DNA of 64,000 nucleotides from Methanolobus tindarius DSM 2278 (GTDB taxonomy: Archaea; Halobacteriota; Methanosarcinia; Methanosarcinales; Methanosarcinaceae), in NCBI RefSeq assembly GCF_000504205.1, contig NZ_AZAJ01000001.1:2206879-2270878 (forward strand). The letters are read 5' to 3'. Numbering within the stretch: the first letter of the stretch is position 1; every line of letters begins with the position of its first letter. This document shows positions 1 to 9,690 of the stretch, piece after piece. The notes beneath the pieces were generated by a model. It was not told the DNA's origin, ran no database searches, and saw only the letters and a list, made by a program, of their open reading frames with translations. Position numbers and translations under genes: made by a program.

Positions 1-1056
1 TCTTTCTATCAGTTTCAGTTCCTTCTCTTCAAGTGAATACTCAACCGGATTTATTATGTACATTTTTTCCGGACGGTCTGTCAGCTGGTATATATTAACC
101 GGCAGGTTTCTTTCATCCTGGTAACAAATGTCGTAACATTCAAGAAATAATGTATTGTCCGGTGGTTCGGTGTATATTCTGGATGTTGAAAAGGGAGGTC
201 TGACATAGGAACGCAGATGGCTTTCATAATCGATAGCATAACCTTCGTCACCAGTTCTGTCTGTTATCGTGTGGAGATTTATGGATTTTTCAGATACTGT
301 TCCTGCATTACAGGTAATCCTTTCGGATATTGCTTTCATTTCCAGCAAAGTGCTGAGAAATCTCTGTCTGCAGAGTGAACATTCATTCCGAATATCAAAG
401 CAACTGTCTTTTGATTCGCTGTATTCTGCTAGCTTTTCAATTGTATAACATGTTTTTAATGGATCAGTTCCTGCAGTTGAGATTATTGAATCCATAATCA
501 TTGTGTGTTCTTTTTTGCAGAGACTGGAATTGTCACAGCTTTCAGTTGTGAACCTGGAATTTCTATATGGTATCAGCTTATCCTGCAAGCCTGCCATGAG
601 ATAAATTGCATCCAGGGCTCCGCTTTCATAATCTCTTTCGTATAGATTTGCAAGTGTAAGTCTTTCAACAGCAGGCTCTTTTCTAAGTATCTGAAAAATA
701 TTCATTCTGCAATGTTCGTTTTGCAGGCTGGATTCATGTTCACATTCACTACAATCAATTGTGATGTTTCTGCTGCTTCTGGAAACTTTCAACCTGTAAG
801 GGCAGAGTTCATCTTTTTCCGATTTTTTTCCTGTCAGCAAATTAAATCTGGAAGTTAATTTGCTAATCATGTCGTTGGTCTTTCTTTTTTCAAGGTCTTT
901 TGCCGGAACTATGCCTGCAAGTATCATCTCTTCTTCAGGTAAGATCATTTGCATTTGCGGATAATCTGTGCTATCTTCTATCATGTCAGAACTATTATTT
1001 AAGTCACTATTCGCTATGCAGGTAGTTTTTCTTTTTTTTAGTACCACGTTTTTCAC
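1..1056 (-). CDS. Type II/IV secretion-type ATPase, N-terminal part (partial)
   Basis: An open minus-strand frame runs off the left edge, so only the N-terminal ~350 residues are present. I read it directly. It contains CPY...DCSECE...C and CKKE/CSLC cysteine pairs, followed by stretches such as YVRPPF and IYTEPPDN and a segment ending in NPVEYSLEEKELKLIER. This resembles the cysteine-bearing N-terminal region of the large GspE/VirB11-like secretion ATPases of Methanosarcinales, which power archaeal pilus or secretion machines from the cytoplasmic membrane face. The Walker motifs would lie beyond the edge, so the function is inferred. The frame is open to a GTG at 1056; an ATG at 984 is the alternative start, and neither has an ideal ribosome binding site. 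The gene diverges from xseA across about 230 bases of AT-rich DNA. Confidence 0.6.
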   Translation of the reverse strand, partial: MKNVVLKKRKTTCIANSDLNNSSDMIEDSTDYPQMQMILPEEEMILAGIVPAKDLEKRKTNDMISKLTSRFNLLTGKKSEKDELCPYRLKVSRSSRNITIDCSECEHESSLQNEHCRMNIFQILRKEPAVERLTLANLYERDYESGALDAIYLMAGLQDKLIPYRNSRFTTESCDNSSLCKKEHTMIMDSIISTAGTDPLKTCYTIEKLAEYSESKDSCFDIRNECSLCRQRFLSTLLEMKAISERITCNAGTVSEKSINLHTITDRTGDEGYAIDYESHLRSYVRPPFSTSRIYTEPPDNTLFLECYDICYQDERNLPVNIYQLTDRPEKMYIINPVEYSLEEKELKLIER

Positions 1057-1289
1057 CACCCATGAAGTTTTTTCAAATGAAAAACGAATATATTAAAAGT
1101 TTTCTAAATTAAATTTTAAGTATTTACTTATTTATGAACTTATTTTTTAGATGACTTTTAGAAGGGTTTGATATCACCGGGTATTGGAATAAGATTTTCA
1201 GCAACAAGCGTTAATACAATACTTTCACATTACTTCCCACTGGGTTTTATACTCCCGAATCATATTATCTTTAAAGACCGGAGGTCTGC

Positions 1290-2528
1290 ATGGGTATATA
1301 CACCGTATCACAGCTAAATGAGCACATAAAAAAGGTTCTTACAAGCGATCCACAACTATCTCAAGTGTGGGTTCGCGGTGAAATATCGAACCTTACTAAA
1401 CATAGCTCCGGTCATCATTATTTCACTCTGAAGGATGGAAACGCACAGATAAGCTGCGTAAGTTTCAGGATGACCAACAGGACACTTAAATTCGAACCTG
1501 AGTCTTCGATGAAAGTCCTTGTATTCGGAACTGTTGACGTTTACACTGTCCGTGGCCAGTATCAGCTCAGGGTTCTTGATATGCGTCCTGATGGAATCGG
1601 TGAGCTTTACAAGGCATACGAACAGCTCAGGAACAGGTTACAGGAAGAAGGTTTGTTCGATGTGGTGCACAAGAAGAAGATTCCTCAGTATCCTTCAAAG
1701 ATTGGTGTAATTACGTCACCCACCGGGGCAGCAATCCATGATATACTTCACGTACTAAGGCGCAGGTTCCCTGTGGATATCCTGCTAAGTCCGGCGATAG
1801 TGCAGGGTGAAAATTCCGCAGAGAGCATTGTAAAAGCTCTTGAATATCTAAACCGGACTGATGTAGATATGATTATCCTGGGGAGGGGTGGTGGTTCTCT
1901 GGAAGACCTGTGGTCTTTTAATGAAGAGGTAGTTGCAAGGGCTATATTTGAATCCGGGATTCCTGTAATATCGGCTGTGGGTCATGAAACGGATTATACA
2001 ATATCAGATTTTGTGGCAGATGTACGGGCCCCAACGCCATCAGCAGCAGCCGAAATTGCAGTTCCTGAAAAGACTGACCTGAATAAACACGTAGAATCTA
2101 TGATATTACGTATGCAGCAGGCTGCAATACATCTTATTGCTGATAAGCGGCATCATGTTGGCTATCTTTATTCGCGTATAGAGCCGGAAAGATTTGTGGA
2201 GATCCTGAGACGGGATATGCAGAGGGTTGATGAACTAAGTTCCCGCATAGAGATGGCTTTTGGAAGAGCAATGGAATCCAGGCATGCTTCACTTAGCGGA
2301 CTTGCAGGCAGGCTGAATGCAGTAAGTCCTCTGAACACTCTTGAACGTGGTTACAGTATTGCTTTGAAAAGTGAGAATCATGCTGTGATCAGAAGTGTTG
2401 GTGATGTGAAGACTGATGATTCGGTCGATGTAAGACTAATGGATGGTACTCTTGAGTGCAAAGTAATGGGTACTAGGTCAGAGAAGGGAAATAATTGCAA
2501 TGGCGCTAACAGAAATGGTAATGGCTGA
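1290..2528 (+). CDS. xseA: Exodeoxyribonuclease VII large subunit
   Basis: This is the large subunit of exonuclease VII, which degrades single-stranded DNA from either end and acts in mismatch and damage repair. The 412-residue protein starts with an OB-fold domain (residues ~1-100, including VWVRGEISN). The catalytic ExoVII domain follows, with GVITSPTGAAIHDI near residue 140, GRGGGSLEDLW near 200 and VGHETDYTISDFVADVRAPTPSAAAE near 230 (positions 1971-2055), and then a coiled C-terminal part. The ATG is preceded by a clear ribosome binding site, GGAGG (1279-1283). xseB follows 47 bases downstream, so the two subunits are probably one operon. The family is bacterial; its occurrence in Methanosarcinales is usually explained by transfer. 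The C-terminus ends in a short Asn/Gly-rich tail. Confidence 0.95.
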   Translation: MGIYTVSQLNEHIKKVLTSDPQLSQVWVRGEISNLTKHSSGHHYFTLKDGNAQISCVSFRMTNRTLKFEPESSMKVLVFGTVDVYTVRGQYQLRVLDMRPDGIGELYKAYEQLRNRLQEEGLFDVVHKKKIPQYPSKIGVITSPTGAAIHDILHVLRRRFPVDILLSPAIVQGENSAESIVKALEYLNRTDVDMIILGRGGGSLEDLWSFNEEVVARAIFESGIPVISAVGHETDYTISDFVADVRAPTPSAAAEIAVPEKTDLNKHVESMILRMQQAAIHLIADKRHHVGYLYSRIEPERFVEILRRDMQRVDELSSRIEMAFGRAMESRHASLSGLAGRLNAVSPLNTLERGYSIALKSENHAVIRSVGDVKTDDSVDVRLMDGTLECKVMGTRSEKGNNCNGANRNGNG

Positions 2529-2575
2529 AATTATAAGAAACCTGAAAGAACAGGAAGGATTAGGAGCTGAAGTTT

Positions 2576-2881
2576 ATGGCAAGAACTAGAAAAAGTTCTG
2601 AAGAAAACACAGATGTTGGGAAACGCCAGATGAGTGATCTTATGAGTAATTCGGCAGATTCAGAAAAACTGGGCTTTGAGGAGTCTCTTGAAGAACTAGA
2701 ATCTCTGGTTGAGAAACTCGAACGAGGGCAAATGACTCTGGATGAGAGTCTGGGGCTATTTGAGCGTGGCATGAAACTTGCCAGGATATGCAACCAGAAG
2801 CTTTCAAAGGCTGAAAGGAAGATTGAGATTCTGATAGAAGAAAATGGTAATCTGAAGACTGAAACTTTTATTGAAGAATAA
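2576..2881 (+). CDS. xseB: Exodeoxyribonuclease VII small subunit
   Basis: This is the small subunit of exonuclease VII, which binds the C-terminal helices of XseA and is required for its stability and activity. The family core is the region from about residue 32 (LGFEESLEELESLVEKLERG) through MTLDESLGLFERGMKLARIC. About 30 charged residues precede the core, longer than the usual ~80-residue bacterial protein. The ATG has AGGAG upstream (2561-2565). It forms an operon with xseA. A 28-codon frame in another phase (2500-2586) bridges the two genes and overlaps both; it is probably chance. Confidence 0.93.
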   Translation: MARTRKSSEENTDVGKRQMSDLMSNSADSEKLGFEESLEELESLVEKLERGQMTLDESLGLFERGMKLARICNQKLSKAERKIEILIEENGNLKTETFIEE

Positions 2882-2908
2882 ATCCATTCCGGATAACGGA
2901 GGCTTTCT

Positions 2909-3688
2909 GTGAAAAAAGGATTTGATGGTGAGAAGTACGAGAAGTTCTCGGCACCACAGCAAGAGTGGGGCAGCAAAGTAATGAATGAGCTTGGCCTGAA
3001 AGGCGGAGAGCATATCCTTGATCTTGGTTGTGGCAATGGTCTTCTCAGCTCTAAACTTGCAGAAAAGGTTCCAAATGGAAAAGTAATTGGCATTGACAGT
3101 TCTTCTTCCATGCTTGAACAGGCAGAGAAACACAAAACTGGCAACCTGGAGTTTTTACTGTGCGATATTACTGATTTGGGATTTGAAAATGAGTTCGATG
3201 TTGTGTTCTCAAATGCTGCTCTTCACTGGGTGAAAGATCATTCTCTGGCTCTGGGACACATATACCAGTCAATGAAAAATAGTGCTATCATGAGAGCACA
3301 GTTTGCCGGTGAAGGTAATTGTCTGAACCTTGCTTCAATTCTTCAGGATGCAATGTCTTCTCCAGAATTCAAAGATGATTTCAGTTTATTCAAGTGGCCC
3401 TGGTATATGCCCGGTGTAGAAGAATACGAACATTTGCTTGCAGAATCAGGTTTTGAGGATATTCGTGTCTGGATGGAGAACGCTGATCGCAATTTTCCGG
3501 ATGAAGAATCCTATGTTGGATGGATAGACCATCCAGGACTTGTTCCATTTATCTCCCATCTACCGGAGGATAGGGCTGCGCTTTTCAGGGACCATGTTGT
3601 CAGAGAAGCAAAGAAGATTGCTGTGCAGGAAGATGGGACGTATTTTGAGTATTTCCGCCGTCTAAATGTATATGCGGTAAAAAAGTAA
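2909..3688 (+). CDS. Class I SAM-dependent methyltransferase, trans-aconitate methyltransferase-like
   Basis: This cytosolic methyltransferase of 259 residues shows motif I as ILDLGCGNGLLSSKLAEKVP (residues ~37-56), an acidic residue at the end of beta-2 (VIGIDSSSSML), the CDITDLGF segment and FDVVFSNAALHWV. That layout matches the Methyltransf_11/25 group, and the SNAALHWV stretch matches trans-aconitate or malonyl-ACP O-methyltransferases (Tam/BioC group). The substrate cannot be told from sequence. The start is GTG at 2909 with CGGAGG 8-10 bases upstream (2898-2903). It lies 27 bases after xseB on the same strand and may be co-transcribed, though no functional link is obvious. Confidence 0.88.
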   Translation: MKKGFDGEKYEKFSAPQQEWGSKVMNELGLKGGEHILDLGCGNGLLSSKLAEKVPNGKVIGIDSSSSMLEQAEKHKTGNLEFLLCDITDLGFENEFDVVFSNAALHWVKDHSLALGHIYQSMKNSAIMRAQFAGEGNCLNLASILQDAMSSPEFKDDFSLFKWPWYMPGVEEYEHLLAESGFEDIRVWMENADRNFPDEESYVGWIDHPGLVPFISHLPEDRAALFRDHVVREAKKIAVQEDGTYFEYFRRLNVYAVKK

Positions 3689-3747
3689 AATGGCAAATGC
3701 TTTAAAGCAATTGTCTGAAATTCTGTTTTGTGTTCTATTTTCCGATT

Positions 3748-4809
3748 TCAGTTTTCTTCCAGGTATCTCTTACCAAGAAGTATAACGCTGCTTCCGGTGA
3801 GAATCACAAGGAAAATTGCTATGATGAGTCCCTCTGTTGTGAAATCCTGCCATGAGTGCACAGAGGCCCATATACCACTTCTTGTGACAAAGGTTGCAAA
3901 TATAACAAGTATGAAAGATGCAATAGCAAGCAATGGTGCCAGGAATCCGTATTCTCCATATCTTGAACGTGATTGTGCGTGAAGATATGCTGTGGCAGTT
4001 ATCCATGGTATTAGTGAAGATGTTTCTACAGGGTCCCATGTCCAGTACCATGCTCCCCATCCGAGAACTTCGTATGCCCAGAAACCTCCAAGACCTATTC
4101 CAAGTGTAAGGAAAAGCCATGCAATTCTCATCCAGTCTCTTGAGATTAAGGTCCAGCGGCTGTCTTTTGTGATTAAGTTAGCAACAGCAGCTACAAAAGG
4201 AATGGTAAATGCTGCATAGCCCAGGAAAAGCATTGGAGGATGGATAGCCATCCATGGGTTTCTCAGGAGAGGATTCATTCCCTGGCCGTATTGTACATCG
4301 TAGAGTGTGACAAAAGGATTCCAGTTAGTTGGTTCTATGGAACCTGAGGGCAGAATCCTGAAAGCTGAAAATGGATTGTCTATTACAAGCAGTATCAGGA
4401 ATACAGATACAATTGCCATTGTTACCATTGTGGTAATGTCCATTAGTTTTGATTCTGCAAACTCCTTTGTGTGGCCGGTGTAACGCACAAACATAAGCAT
4501 TGCAAGAATTGCCCATGCCCAGAGCAGAAGGGAGCCCTGCTGGCCTGCCCAGAATGCTGAAATGCGGTAGAACCATGAAAGATCGGTACTTGAATGATTA
4601 TACACGTATTCGTAGGATGCATTCACACCAAGCAGGTGTATAATTAGCATAATTGATGAGAGCGTGATAGCAAGCGTGCAGAGCATTTCAAGCTTCTTTG
4701 TCAGTAATCCTGATTTGTGGTCAGAGCTTGTATAATATTTTATTGAAGTAAATGTAGCTCCAAGTCCGCAGATGAAGGATATCCATATAAGTATCATTCC
4801 AAAATTCAA
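3748..4809 (-). CDS. ccmF: Cytochrome c maturation protein CcmF, N-terminal half
   Basis: This membrane protein of 353 residues corresponds to the N-terminal half of CcmF, the heme lyase component that ligates heme to apocytochrome c outside the cell membrane. It has many hydrophobic segments, the signature WGAWYWTWDPVETSSLIPW (WWD-type heme-handling motif, residues ~230-250), HPPMLFLGY with a candidate axial histidine, and the GQQGSLLLWAW stretch typical of CcmF. A normal CcmF has about 640 residues in one chain; here the C-terminal half is a separate gene. The start is TTG at 4809 and its AGAGGTGA ribosome site overlaps the stop of the preceding gene, so translation is probably coupled. An ATG lies four codons further in. 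Multiheme cytochromes of the methanogen membrane are the likely clients (established for Methanosarcina). Confidence 0.9.
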   Translation of the reverse strand: MNFGMILIWISFICGLGATFTSIKYYTSSDHKSGLLTKKLEMLCTLAITLSSIMLIIHLLGVNASYEYVYNHSSTDLSWFYRISAFWAGQQGSLLLWAWAILAMLMFVRYTGHTKEFAESKLMDITTMVTMAIVSVFLILLVIDNPFSAFRILPSGSIEPTNWNPFVTLYDVQYGQGMNPLLRNPWMAIHPPMLFLGYAAFTIPFVAAVANLITKDSRWTLISRDWMRIAWLFLTLGIGLGGFWAYEVLGWGAWYWTWDPVETSSLIPWITATAYLHAQSRSRYGEYGFLAPLLAIASFILVIFATFVTRSGIWASVHSWQDFTTEGLIIAIFLVILTGSSVILLGKRYLEEN

Positions 4810-4813
4810 ATCA

Positions 4814-5872
4814 TCACCTCTTGTCCTTCATTCTTTTTGTTTTACGCTTCTTTATTTCCTGCTGAAGCATGCGGTCGTATTTGTCTTCATTATCTGCGGT
4901 ATCAGGACGAATTTTTTCTGATGCGGTGCTGGTGGAATGACTCATTTTTTCTTTTTTTCCACGATCAGTAAACAGAAGGACAGCAATGCCTATTACCATG
5001 AGGTAGATGCCTCCCCAGAGACAGTTAATGAATGGGACAGTTCTCATGTAAAGATCAATTTCACCGGCAGATTCATCAATAGCTCTTGGAGCGATGAAAA
5101 GTTCCTCGGTGAGTCCGCGATTTATGTAAGTGGTTGTGTATGTCTGTCCCCATTTGAAATCGGTGATATAGTTCACTTTACCACTCTTAAAATAACTGCC
5201 ATCCTTGTAAATATCAAAAATAACCTCAGTAGTGTAAGATGATGCAGGATAGCTCCTGAAAGCTTCTCCGCTGTAGTATGAGTTCATGCTGTTCATCTTA
5301 AGTTGGTAGTGTTGTCCACCAAAGCTTATGATTTCATTGGAATCTGAACTTAGGATTGCAGAACCTTCCATTTTCATATTGGAACTAAGGACTATTCCAA
5401 GCAGGATCATCAGTATCCCAATGTGAATTACATGTGCGCTGATTTTCCTGATCATTTCTTTAGTTGCAGCATTCTTTCTGCTCATTATCATATTATATAT
5501 GCGATAAAAGGTTGCCAGCAGGGCTACTATCAGTATTGGCAGGGAAATATCGATAGGAGTATTTCCAAATGGTGATATCACTGCAAAAATAATTGAAAGC
5601 AATGCTGAACCCGCTACTACCGGAATCACGTATTTTTTATCTGCATAACCTGTGAGCATGCAAGTGCTCAGAAGCAGTACCAGTGCAGCAACAGGAATTG
5701 CAGACCGGTTGTTAAAATATGCAGACTCAAGGCTCAGGTCCACGCCGTTTACGAGCTTCGCGATAAGTGGGGTTAGCATCCCCATTGTGATGATAGTTGC
5801 CAGTAAGAGAAAAGTGACAACAGTCGCAAGCATGGTATTACTGTTTGTCAGGTTTGGTATTTTGTTTTTCAT
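4814..5872 (-). CDS. Cytochrome c maturation protein CcmF, C-terminal half
   Basis: A membrane protein of 352 residues that I assign to the C-terminal half of CcmF. It has four or five transmembrane segments, the conserved AHVIHIGILMILLGIVLSSN segment (residues ~147-166) followed by an extracytoplasmic domain (SYYSGEAFRSYPASS...), then a last membrane segment (LMVIGIAVLLF) and a basic cytoplasmic tail rich in Lys and Arg. It is the first gene of the pair on the minus strand, with only a few bases before the gene for the N-terminal half. The order is therefore inverted compared with a continuous ccmF. No other ccm genes (ccmA, B, C, E) occur in the window. Confidence 0.82.
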   Translation of the reverse strand: MKNKIPNLTNSNTMLATVVTFLLLATIITMGMLTPLIAKLVNGVDLSLESAYFNNRSAIPVAALVLLLSTCMLTGYADKKYVIPVVAGSALLSIIFAVISPFGNTPIDISLPILIVALLATFYRIYNMIMSRKNAATKEMIRKISAHVIHIGILMILLGIVLSSNMKMEGSAILSSDSNEIISFGGQHYQLKMNSMNSYYSGEAFRSYPASSYTTEVIFDIYKDGSYFKSGKVNYITDFKWGQTYTTTYINRGLTEELFIAPRAIDESAGEIDLYMRTVPFINCLWGGIYLMVIGIAVLLFTDRGKKEKMSHSTSTASEKIRPDTADNEDKYDRMLQQEIKKRKTKRMKDKR

Positions 5873-6000
5873 CTTGCGGGAAATTTTATGTGTACAACGT
5901 ATTTATAGTTAGAGCTATTTTATCCGTTGTACTTTGATATATTAAACAAAGGTATTGCAAACGGAAATTGCAAAAAAGAGTTTTCAAAGAGGTTTGTTAT

Positions 6001-6558
6001 TTGATAGAGATAATCATCACTGCTGTGTGGCTGATGCTTCCTGCTTACCTTCCAAATTCTATGGCTGCTGTTTTTGGTGGTGGCCGTCCTATAGATGGTG
6101 GCAGAACGATGTCTGATGGACGTCGCATGCTTGGAGATGGGAAAACCTGGCGCGGTCTTATTGCAGGTACAATATGCGGAATGTTACTGGGCCTGTTACA
6201 GATGTATTATCTTAGCAGAAGCAGCAGCATATTTGGTGTTGAACTGCCATCCTTCGGGGAAGGTATGGGTGCGCTGCTTGTGATATTCACCCTTTCATTC
6301 GGCTCGCTTCTGGGTGATATGTCCATGAGTTACTTCAAACGCAGGATGGGGTACAAGAGAGGTGCCGCCCTTCCAGGTGTTGACCAACTTGATTTTGTCA
6401 TGGGTGCATGGCTACTGACATTGATTGCTTCACCTGCATGGTTTTTGGGTAATTTCACTTCCGGCATTGTCCTTACTTTGCTCATCATAACTCCTCTGTT
6501 ACATTTTGTGACAAACGTTGTTGGTTATTTCATCGGGGTAAAAAATGAGCCCTGGTGA
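6001..6558 (+). CDS. carS: CDP-archaeol synthase
   Basis: This integral membrane enzyme transfers CMP from CTP to unsaturated archaetidic acid, giving CDP-archaeol, the activated precursor of all archaeal polar lipids. It has 185 residues with about five hydrophobic segments, the motif DGGRTMSDGRRMLGDGKTW near residue 33 and GDMSMSYFKRRMGYKRG near residue 110, both diagnostic of CarS (a relative of bacterial CdsA). I chose TTG at 6001 because AGAGG sits 6-10 bases upstream (5987-5992) and the protein then begins at the first membrane helix; the frame is open 11 codons further upstream to another TTG. It diverges from the ccmF pair and leads into pyrE. Confidence 0.9.
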   Translation: MIEIIITAVWLMLPAYLPNSMAAVFGGGRPIDGGRTMSDGRRMLGDGKTWRGLIAGTICGMLLGLLQMYYLSRSSSIFGVELPSFGEGMGALLVIFTLSFGSLLGDMSMSYFKRRMGYKRGAALPGVDQLDFVMGAWLLTLIASPAWFLGNFTSGIVLTLLIITPLLHFVTNVVGYFIGVKNEPW

Positions 6559-6634
6559 TTAACAGAGTTTAACAATTATCAAACAAATAATCTATTTAGT
6601 AATTATTAGGAATTATTCAATTATCGGTGATTTT

Positions 6635-7168
6635 ATGTCTCACGGGAATGGCAAACGTACATTAATTGATGCATTAAAGGCATGTGGTGCAGTCAAATTT
6701 GGTGACTTCACACTTGCTTCCGGAAAGAAGAGCAGCTATTATATTGATATTAAAAAGGCAAGCACTGATCCTAAAACCCTGAAAATTATAGCAAAGGAAG
6801 CAGGAAAGGTCATTAAGGATATGAATCTCGATGCTGTTGGCGGTGTTGTGCTTGGTGGCGTTCCACTTGCAACAGCGGTTTCAATGGAGACTGAGCTTCC
6901 TCTGATTCTTATTCGTAAGTCTGAGAAAGAATATGGTACTGGTGGACGCTTTGTTGGTGATTTCCAGGAAGGTTCAAAGATATTGCTTCTTGAAGATGTA
7001 ACTACCAGTGGCGGTTCTGTAATGGACGCTATTGTGGCAATTCGTGAAGCAGGGGCTGTTGTTGACAGTGTAATCACTGTTGTTGACCGTGAGTCCGGGG
7101 CAGAGAAAAGCCTGAGTGATATAGGTGTGAAACTTGTCCCTCTTGTCAGGGCAAGTGATCTCATCTGA
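6635..7168 (+). CDS. pyrE: Orotate phosphoribosyltransferase
   Basis: This enzyme condenses orotate with PRPP to orotidine 5'-phosphate, the fifth step of UMP synthesis. The 177-residue protein has the type I phosphoribosyltransferase PRPP-binding motif LLLEDVTTSGGSVMDAI (residues ~118-134), the N-terminal FTLASGKKSSYYIDIKK hood segment and the RKSEKEYGTGG flexible loop. The length is normal for archaeal PyrE. The ATG is preceded by GGTGAT. It lies 76 bases after carS on the same strand. Confidence 0.95.
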   Translation: MSHGNGKRTLIDALKACGAVKFGDFTLASGKKSSYYIDIKKASTDPKTLKIIAKEAGKVIKDMNLDAVGGVVLGGVPLATAVSMETELPLILIRKSEKEYGTGGRFVGDFQEGSKILLLEDVTTSGGSVMDAIVAIREAGAVVDSVITVVDRESGAEKSLSDIGVKLVPLVRASDLI

Positions 7169-7359
7169 TACTTCTATTTTTCTCATTTGAACATCCGAAT
7201 AAAAGACAAGTTATTTATTTCAGGAATTAGAACTCTCTGGTATTCTAATTCCTACTTATAATCAAACAAAAATATCCTGAATCAATTGAATATCGATGTA
7301 TTACATCTAACAATCTGATAAGATTTTTCTGATAAATTTTGATAAATGAGGTTTCATAA

Positions 7360-8664
7360 ATGAATATACTAGTAGTTGGTGGCGGCGGAAGAGAGCATGC
7401 TATCGTGGCAGCGATTGAGCGTAGCAGGCAAGACCCGTCCATCTATGCAGTGATGTCAAAGAAGAACCCAGGCATTGCTGCTCTTTGTGAAGATTATCTT
7501 CTTGAGAAGGAGACTAACGTTGAGAAGGTGGTCGAGTATGCTGTTTCTAAGAACATCGAACTTGTTGTAGTTGGTCCGGAAGCACCTCTTTCAGTGGGTC
7601 TTGCAGATGCCCTTGAAGCAGAAGGCATCAGCGTTGCAAGTCCTAAACAGAAGGTTGCACAGCTTGAGTTCGATAAGGCATGGGCACGCAACTTCATGAG
7701 GAACAACAATATTGCAGGGTGTCCTGTTTTTGATGTTTTCACTGATAAGGATGCAATGGATGCTTTCATCGATGAGCTTGGAAATGTTGCTATCAAGCCT
7801 GCCGGTCTTACAGGTGGTAAGGGTGTCAAGGTAATGGGCGACCAGTTACCGAACCTAAAGGCTGCAAAAGAGTATGCTGCAAGTCTTCTTGATATGGGAA
7901 GTGTTGTTGTTGAGGAGAACCTCGTTGGTGAGGAGTTCACACTTCAGGCTTTTGTTGATGGAAAAAACCTTGCTTTCATGCCAACAGTCCAGGATCATAA
8001 GAGAGCATTTGAGAATGACCTCGGACCAAACACCGGCGGAATGGGTTCATACAACGCAGCAGGTGAAATTCTTCCGTTCCTGACCGCTGAAGATGTTGAG
8101 AATTCAAAACAGATAATGAAGGATACCATCAAGGCACTTTATAAGGAAACCGGACAGGAGTACAAGGGAACACTCTACGGTCAGTTCATGATTACAAATG
8201 ACGGTCCAAAGGTTATTGAGTTCAATGCACGTTTCGGTGACCCTGAGGCAATGAACGTACTGCCTCTGCTTGAGTCTGATTATGTTGATGTGCTGGCTGC
8301 AATGGCAAGCGGCACACTTGATAAGGTTAATGTGAAGTTCAGCAGCAAGGCAACAGTATGTAAGTATGCTGTTCCTGCAGGTTATCCTGATGACCCTACA
8401 AAGGACAGGGAAGTAACTGTGGGTGACATTGGTGATGCAATTCTTTTCTATTCAAGTGTTTATGAGAAGGATGGAAGGGTTTACACCACAGGTTCAAGGG
8501 CTGTTGCTGTTGTAGGTGTTGCTGATTCAATTGAAAAGGCAGAAGAGATAGCCCAGAATGCTCTGGAGAATCTTACCGGTGATCTTCATTACAGGAATGA
8601 TATTGGTAAGCAGTTCCTTATCCAGAGGCGTATTGACCACATGAATGAAATACGCGGGCAATAG
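7360..8664 (+). CDS. purD: Phosphoribosylamine-glycine ligase (GAR synthetase)
   Basis: This cytosolic ATP-grasp enzyme joins phosphoribosylamine and glycine in the second step of purine synthesis. Its 434 residues match the family length. Visible parts are the N-terminal [14 protein letters not shown]-type segment, the substrate loop [17 protein letters not shown], the ATP-grasp loop [14 protein letters not shown] (residues ~146-159), [13 protein letters not shown] and the metal-binding [17 protein letters not shown]. It is preceded by about 190 bases without a gene. argF follows 30 bases downstream in the same direction. Confidence 0.96.
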   Translation: MNILVVGGGGREHAIVAAIERSRQDPSIYAVMSKKNPGIAALCEDYLLEKETNVEKVVEYAVSKNIELVVVGPEAPLSVGLADALEAEGISVASPKQKVAQLEFDKAWARNFMRNNNIAGCPVFDVFTDKDAMDAFIDELGNVAIKPAGLTGGKGVKVMGDQLPNLKAAKEYAASLLDMGSVVVEENLVGEEFTLQAFVDGKNLAFMPTVQDHKRAFENDLGPNTGGMGSYNAAGEILPFLTAEDVENSKQIMKDTIKALYKETGQEYKGTLYGQFMITNDGPKVIEFNARFGDPEAMNVLPLLESDYVDVLAAMASGTLDKVNVKFSSKATVCKYAVPAGYPDDPTKDREVTVGDIGDAILFYSSVYEKDGRVYTTGSRAVAVVGVADSIEKAEEIAQNALENLTGDLHYRNDIGKQFLIQRRIDHMNEIRGQ

Positions 8665-8694
8665 TTTTATTAGTTATATAGTGAGGGTTTAAGT

Positions 8695-9600
8695 ATGAAG
8701 CACCTGATTTCAATGGCAGACCTGACTCATGATGAGATCAATGAGTTACTCGATATGGCGGAGGACCTTAAGGAAAAACGCCTGAGAGGTAAGGTCACAG
8801 ACCTGCTAAAGAATAAGAGTCTCGGCATGATTTTCGAAAAGTCATCTACACGTACCCGTGTGTCTTTTGAGGTTGCGATGTGTGACCTTGGAGGGCATGC
8901 TCTCTATCTTAACGCTAGGGATATGCAGCTTGGCAGAGGCGAGACTGTAGGCGATACTTCCGAGGTTCTTTCAAGATATCTTTATGCTATTATTGCAAGG
9001 GTCTATAGCCATGAGACGGTGAAACAACTGGCGGAAAATTCCTCAATTCCAGTTATTAATGCACTTTCGGATAAGGAACACCCATGCCAGATTCTTGCTG
9101 ACCTCCTCACTATCCGCGAATACAAGAGTAAGATAGCCGGCCTGAAATATGCGTGGGTTGGTGACGGAAATAATGTTTGTAATTCTGCTATTATTGGCGG
9201 TGCCCTTATGGATATGGAAGTTGCGGTTGCATGTCCTCCCGGATATGAGCCGGATGAGGACATTGTTGAGCTTGCAAGGGAACTTGGCGGAAATATTACT
9301 ATCACCAATGACCCGTCTGAAGCTGTAAAAGATGCAGATATCCTTTATGCTGATGTGTGGGTTTCTATGGGCGATGAGGAGGAGCGCGAGAAGCGCCTGA
9401 AAGACCTTGCACCATACCAGATAAATACTGAACTGGTGGAGCAGGCTAAACCTGATGTCATTGTTATGCACTGTCTCCCTGCACACCGCGGTGAAGAGAT
9501 TAGCGCAGAGGTCATGGACGGTCCTCATTCAGTTGTCTTTGACCAGGCAGAGAACCGCCTGCACGCTCAGAAAGCTCTCCTTATGAAAATGATGGCATGA
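8695..9600 (+). CDS. argF: Ornithine carbamoyltransferase
   Basis: It converts ornithine and carbamoyl phosphate to citrulline in arginine synthesis. The 301-residue protein carries the carbamoyl phosphate motif [12 protein letters not shown] (residues ~49-60), [12 protein letters not shown] near residue 126, the ornithine-side [11 protein letters not shown] segment and the catalytic [10 protein letters not shown] near the C-terminus (Cys of HCLP). All ligands look intact. It follows purD by 30 bases with a GAGGG ribosome site and is probably in the same transcript, which would link carbamoyl phosphate use with nucleotide synthesis. Confidence 0.96.
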   Translation: MKHLISMADLTHDEINELLDMAEDLKEKRLRGKVTDLLKNKSLGMIFEKSSTRTRVSFEVAMCDLGGHALYLNARDMQLGRGETVGDTSEVLSRYLYAIIARVYSHETVKQLAENSSIPVINALSDKEHPCQILADLLTIREYKSKIAGLKYAWVGDGNNVCNSAIIGGALMDMEVAVACPPGYEPDEDIVELARELGGNITITNDPSEAVKDADILYADVWVSMGDEEEREKRLKDLAPYQINTELVEQAKPDVIVMHCLPAHRGEEISAEVMDGPHSVVFDQAENRLHAQKALLMKMMA

Positions 9601-9690
9601 TATTTTCAGTCCATTCATTTTTAATCATATTTTTTGAATTATATTTATCTCTGCTTTCATTATTTTTCATAATCATATACAAGGGGCACT

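Noticed and set aside
2500-2588. 28-codon ORF between xseA and xseB (MALTEMVMAEIIRNLKEQEG)
   Set aside because: It overlaps both genes in another frame and has no ribosome site of its own; probably chance.
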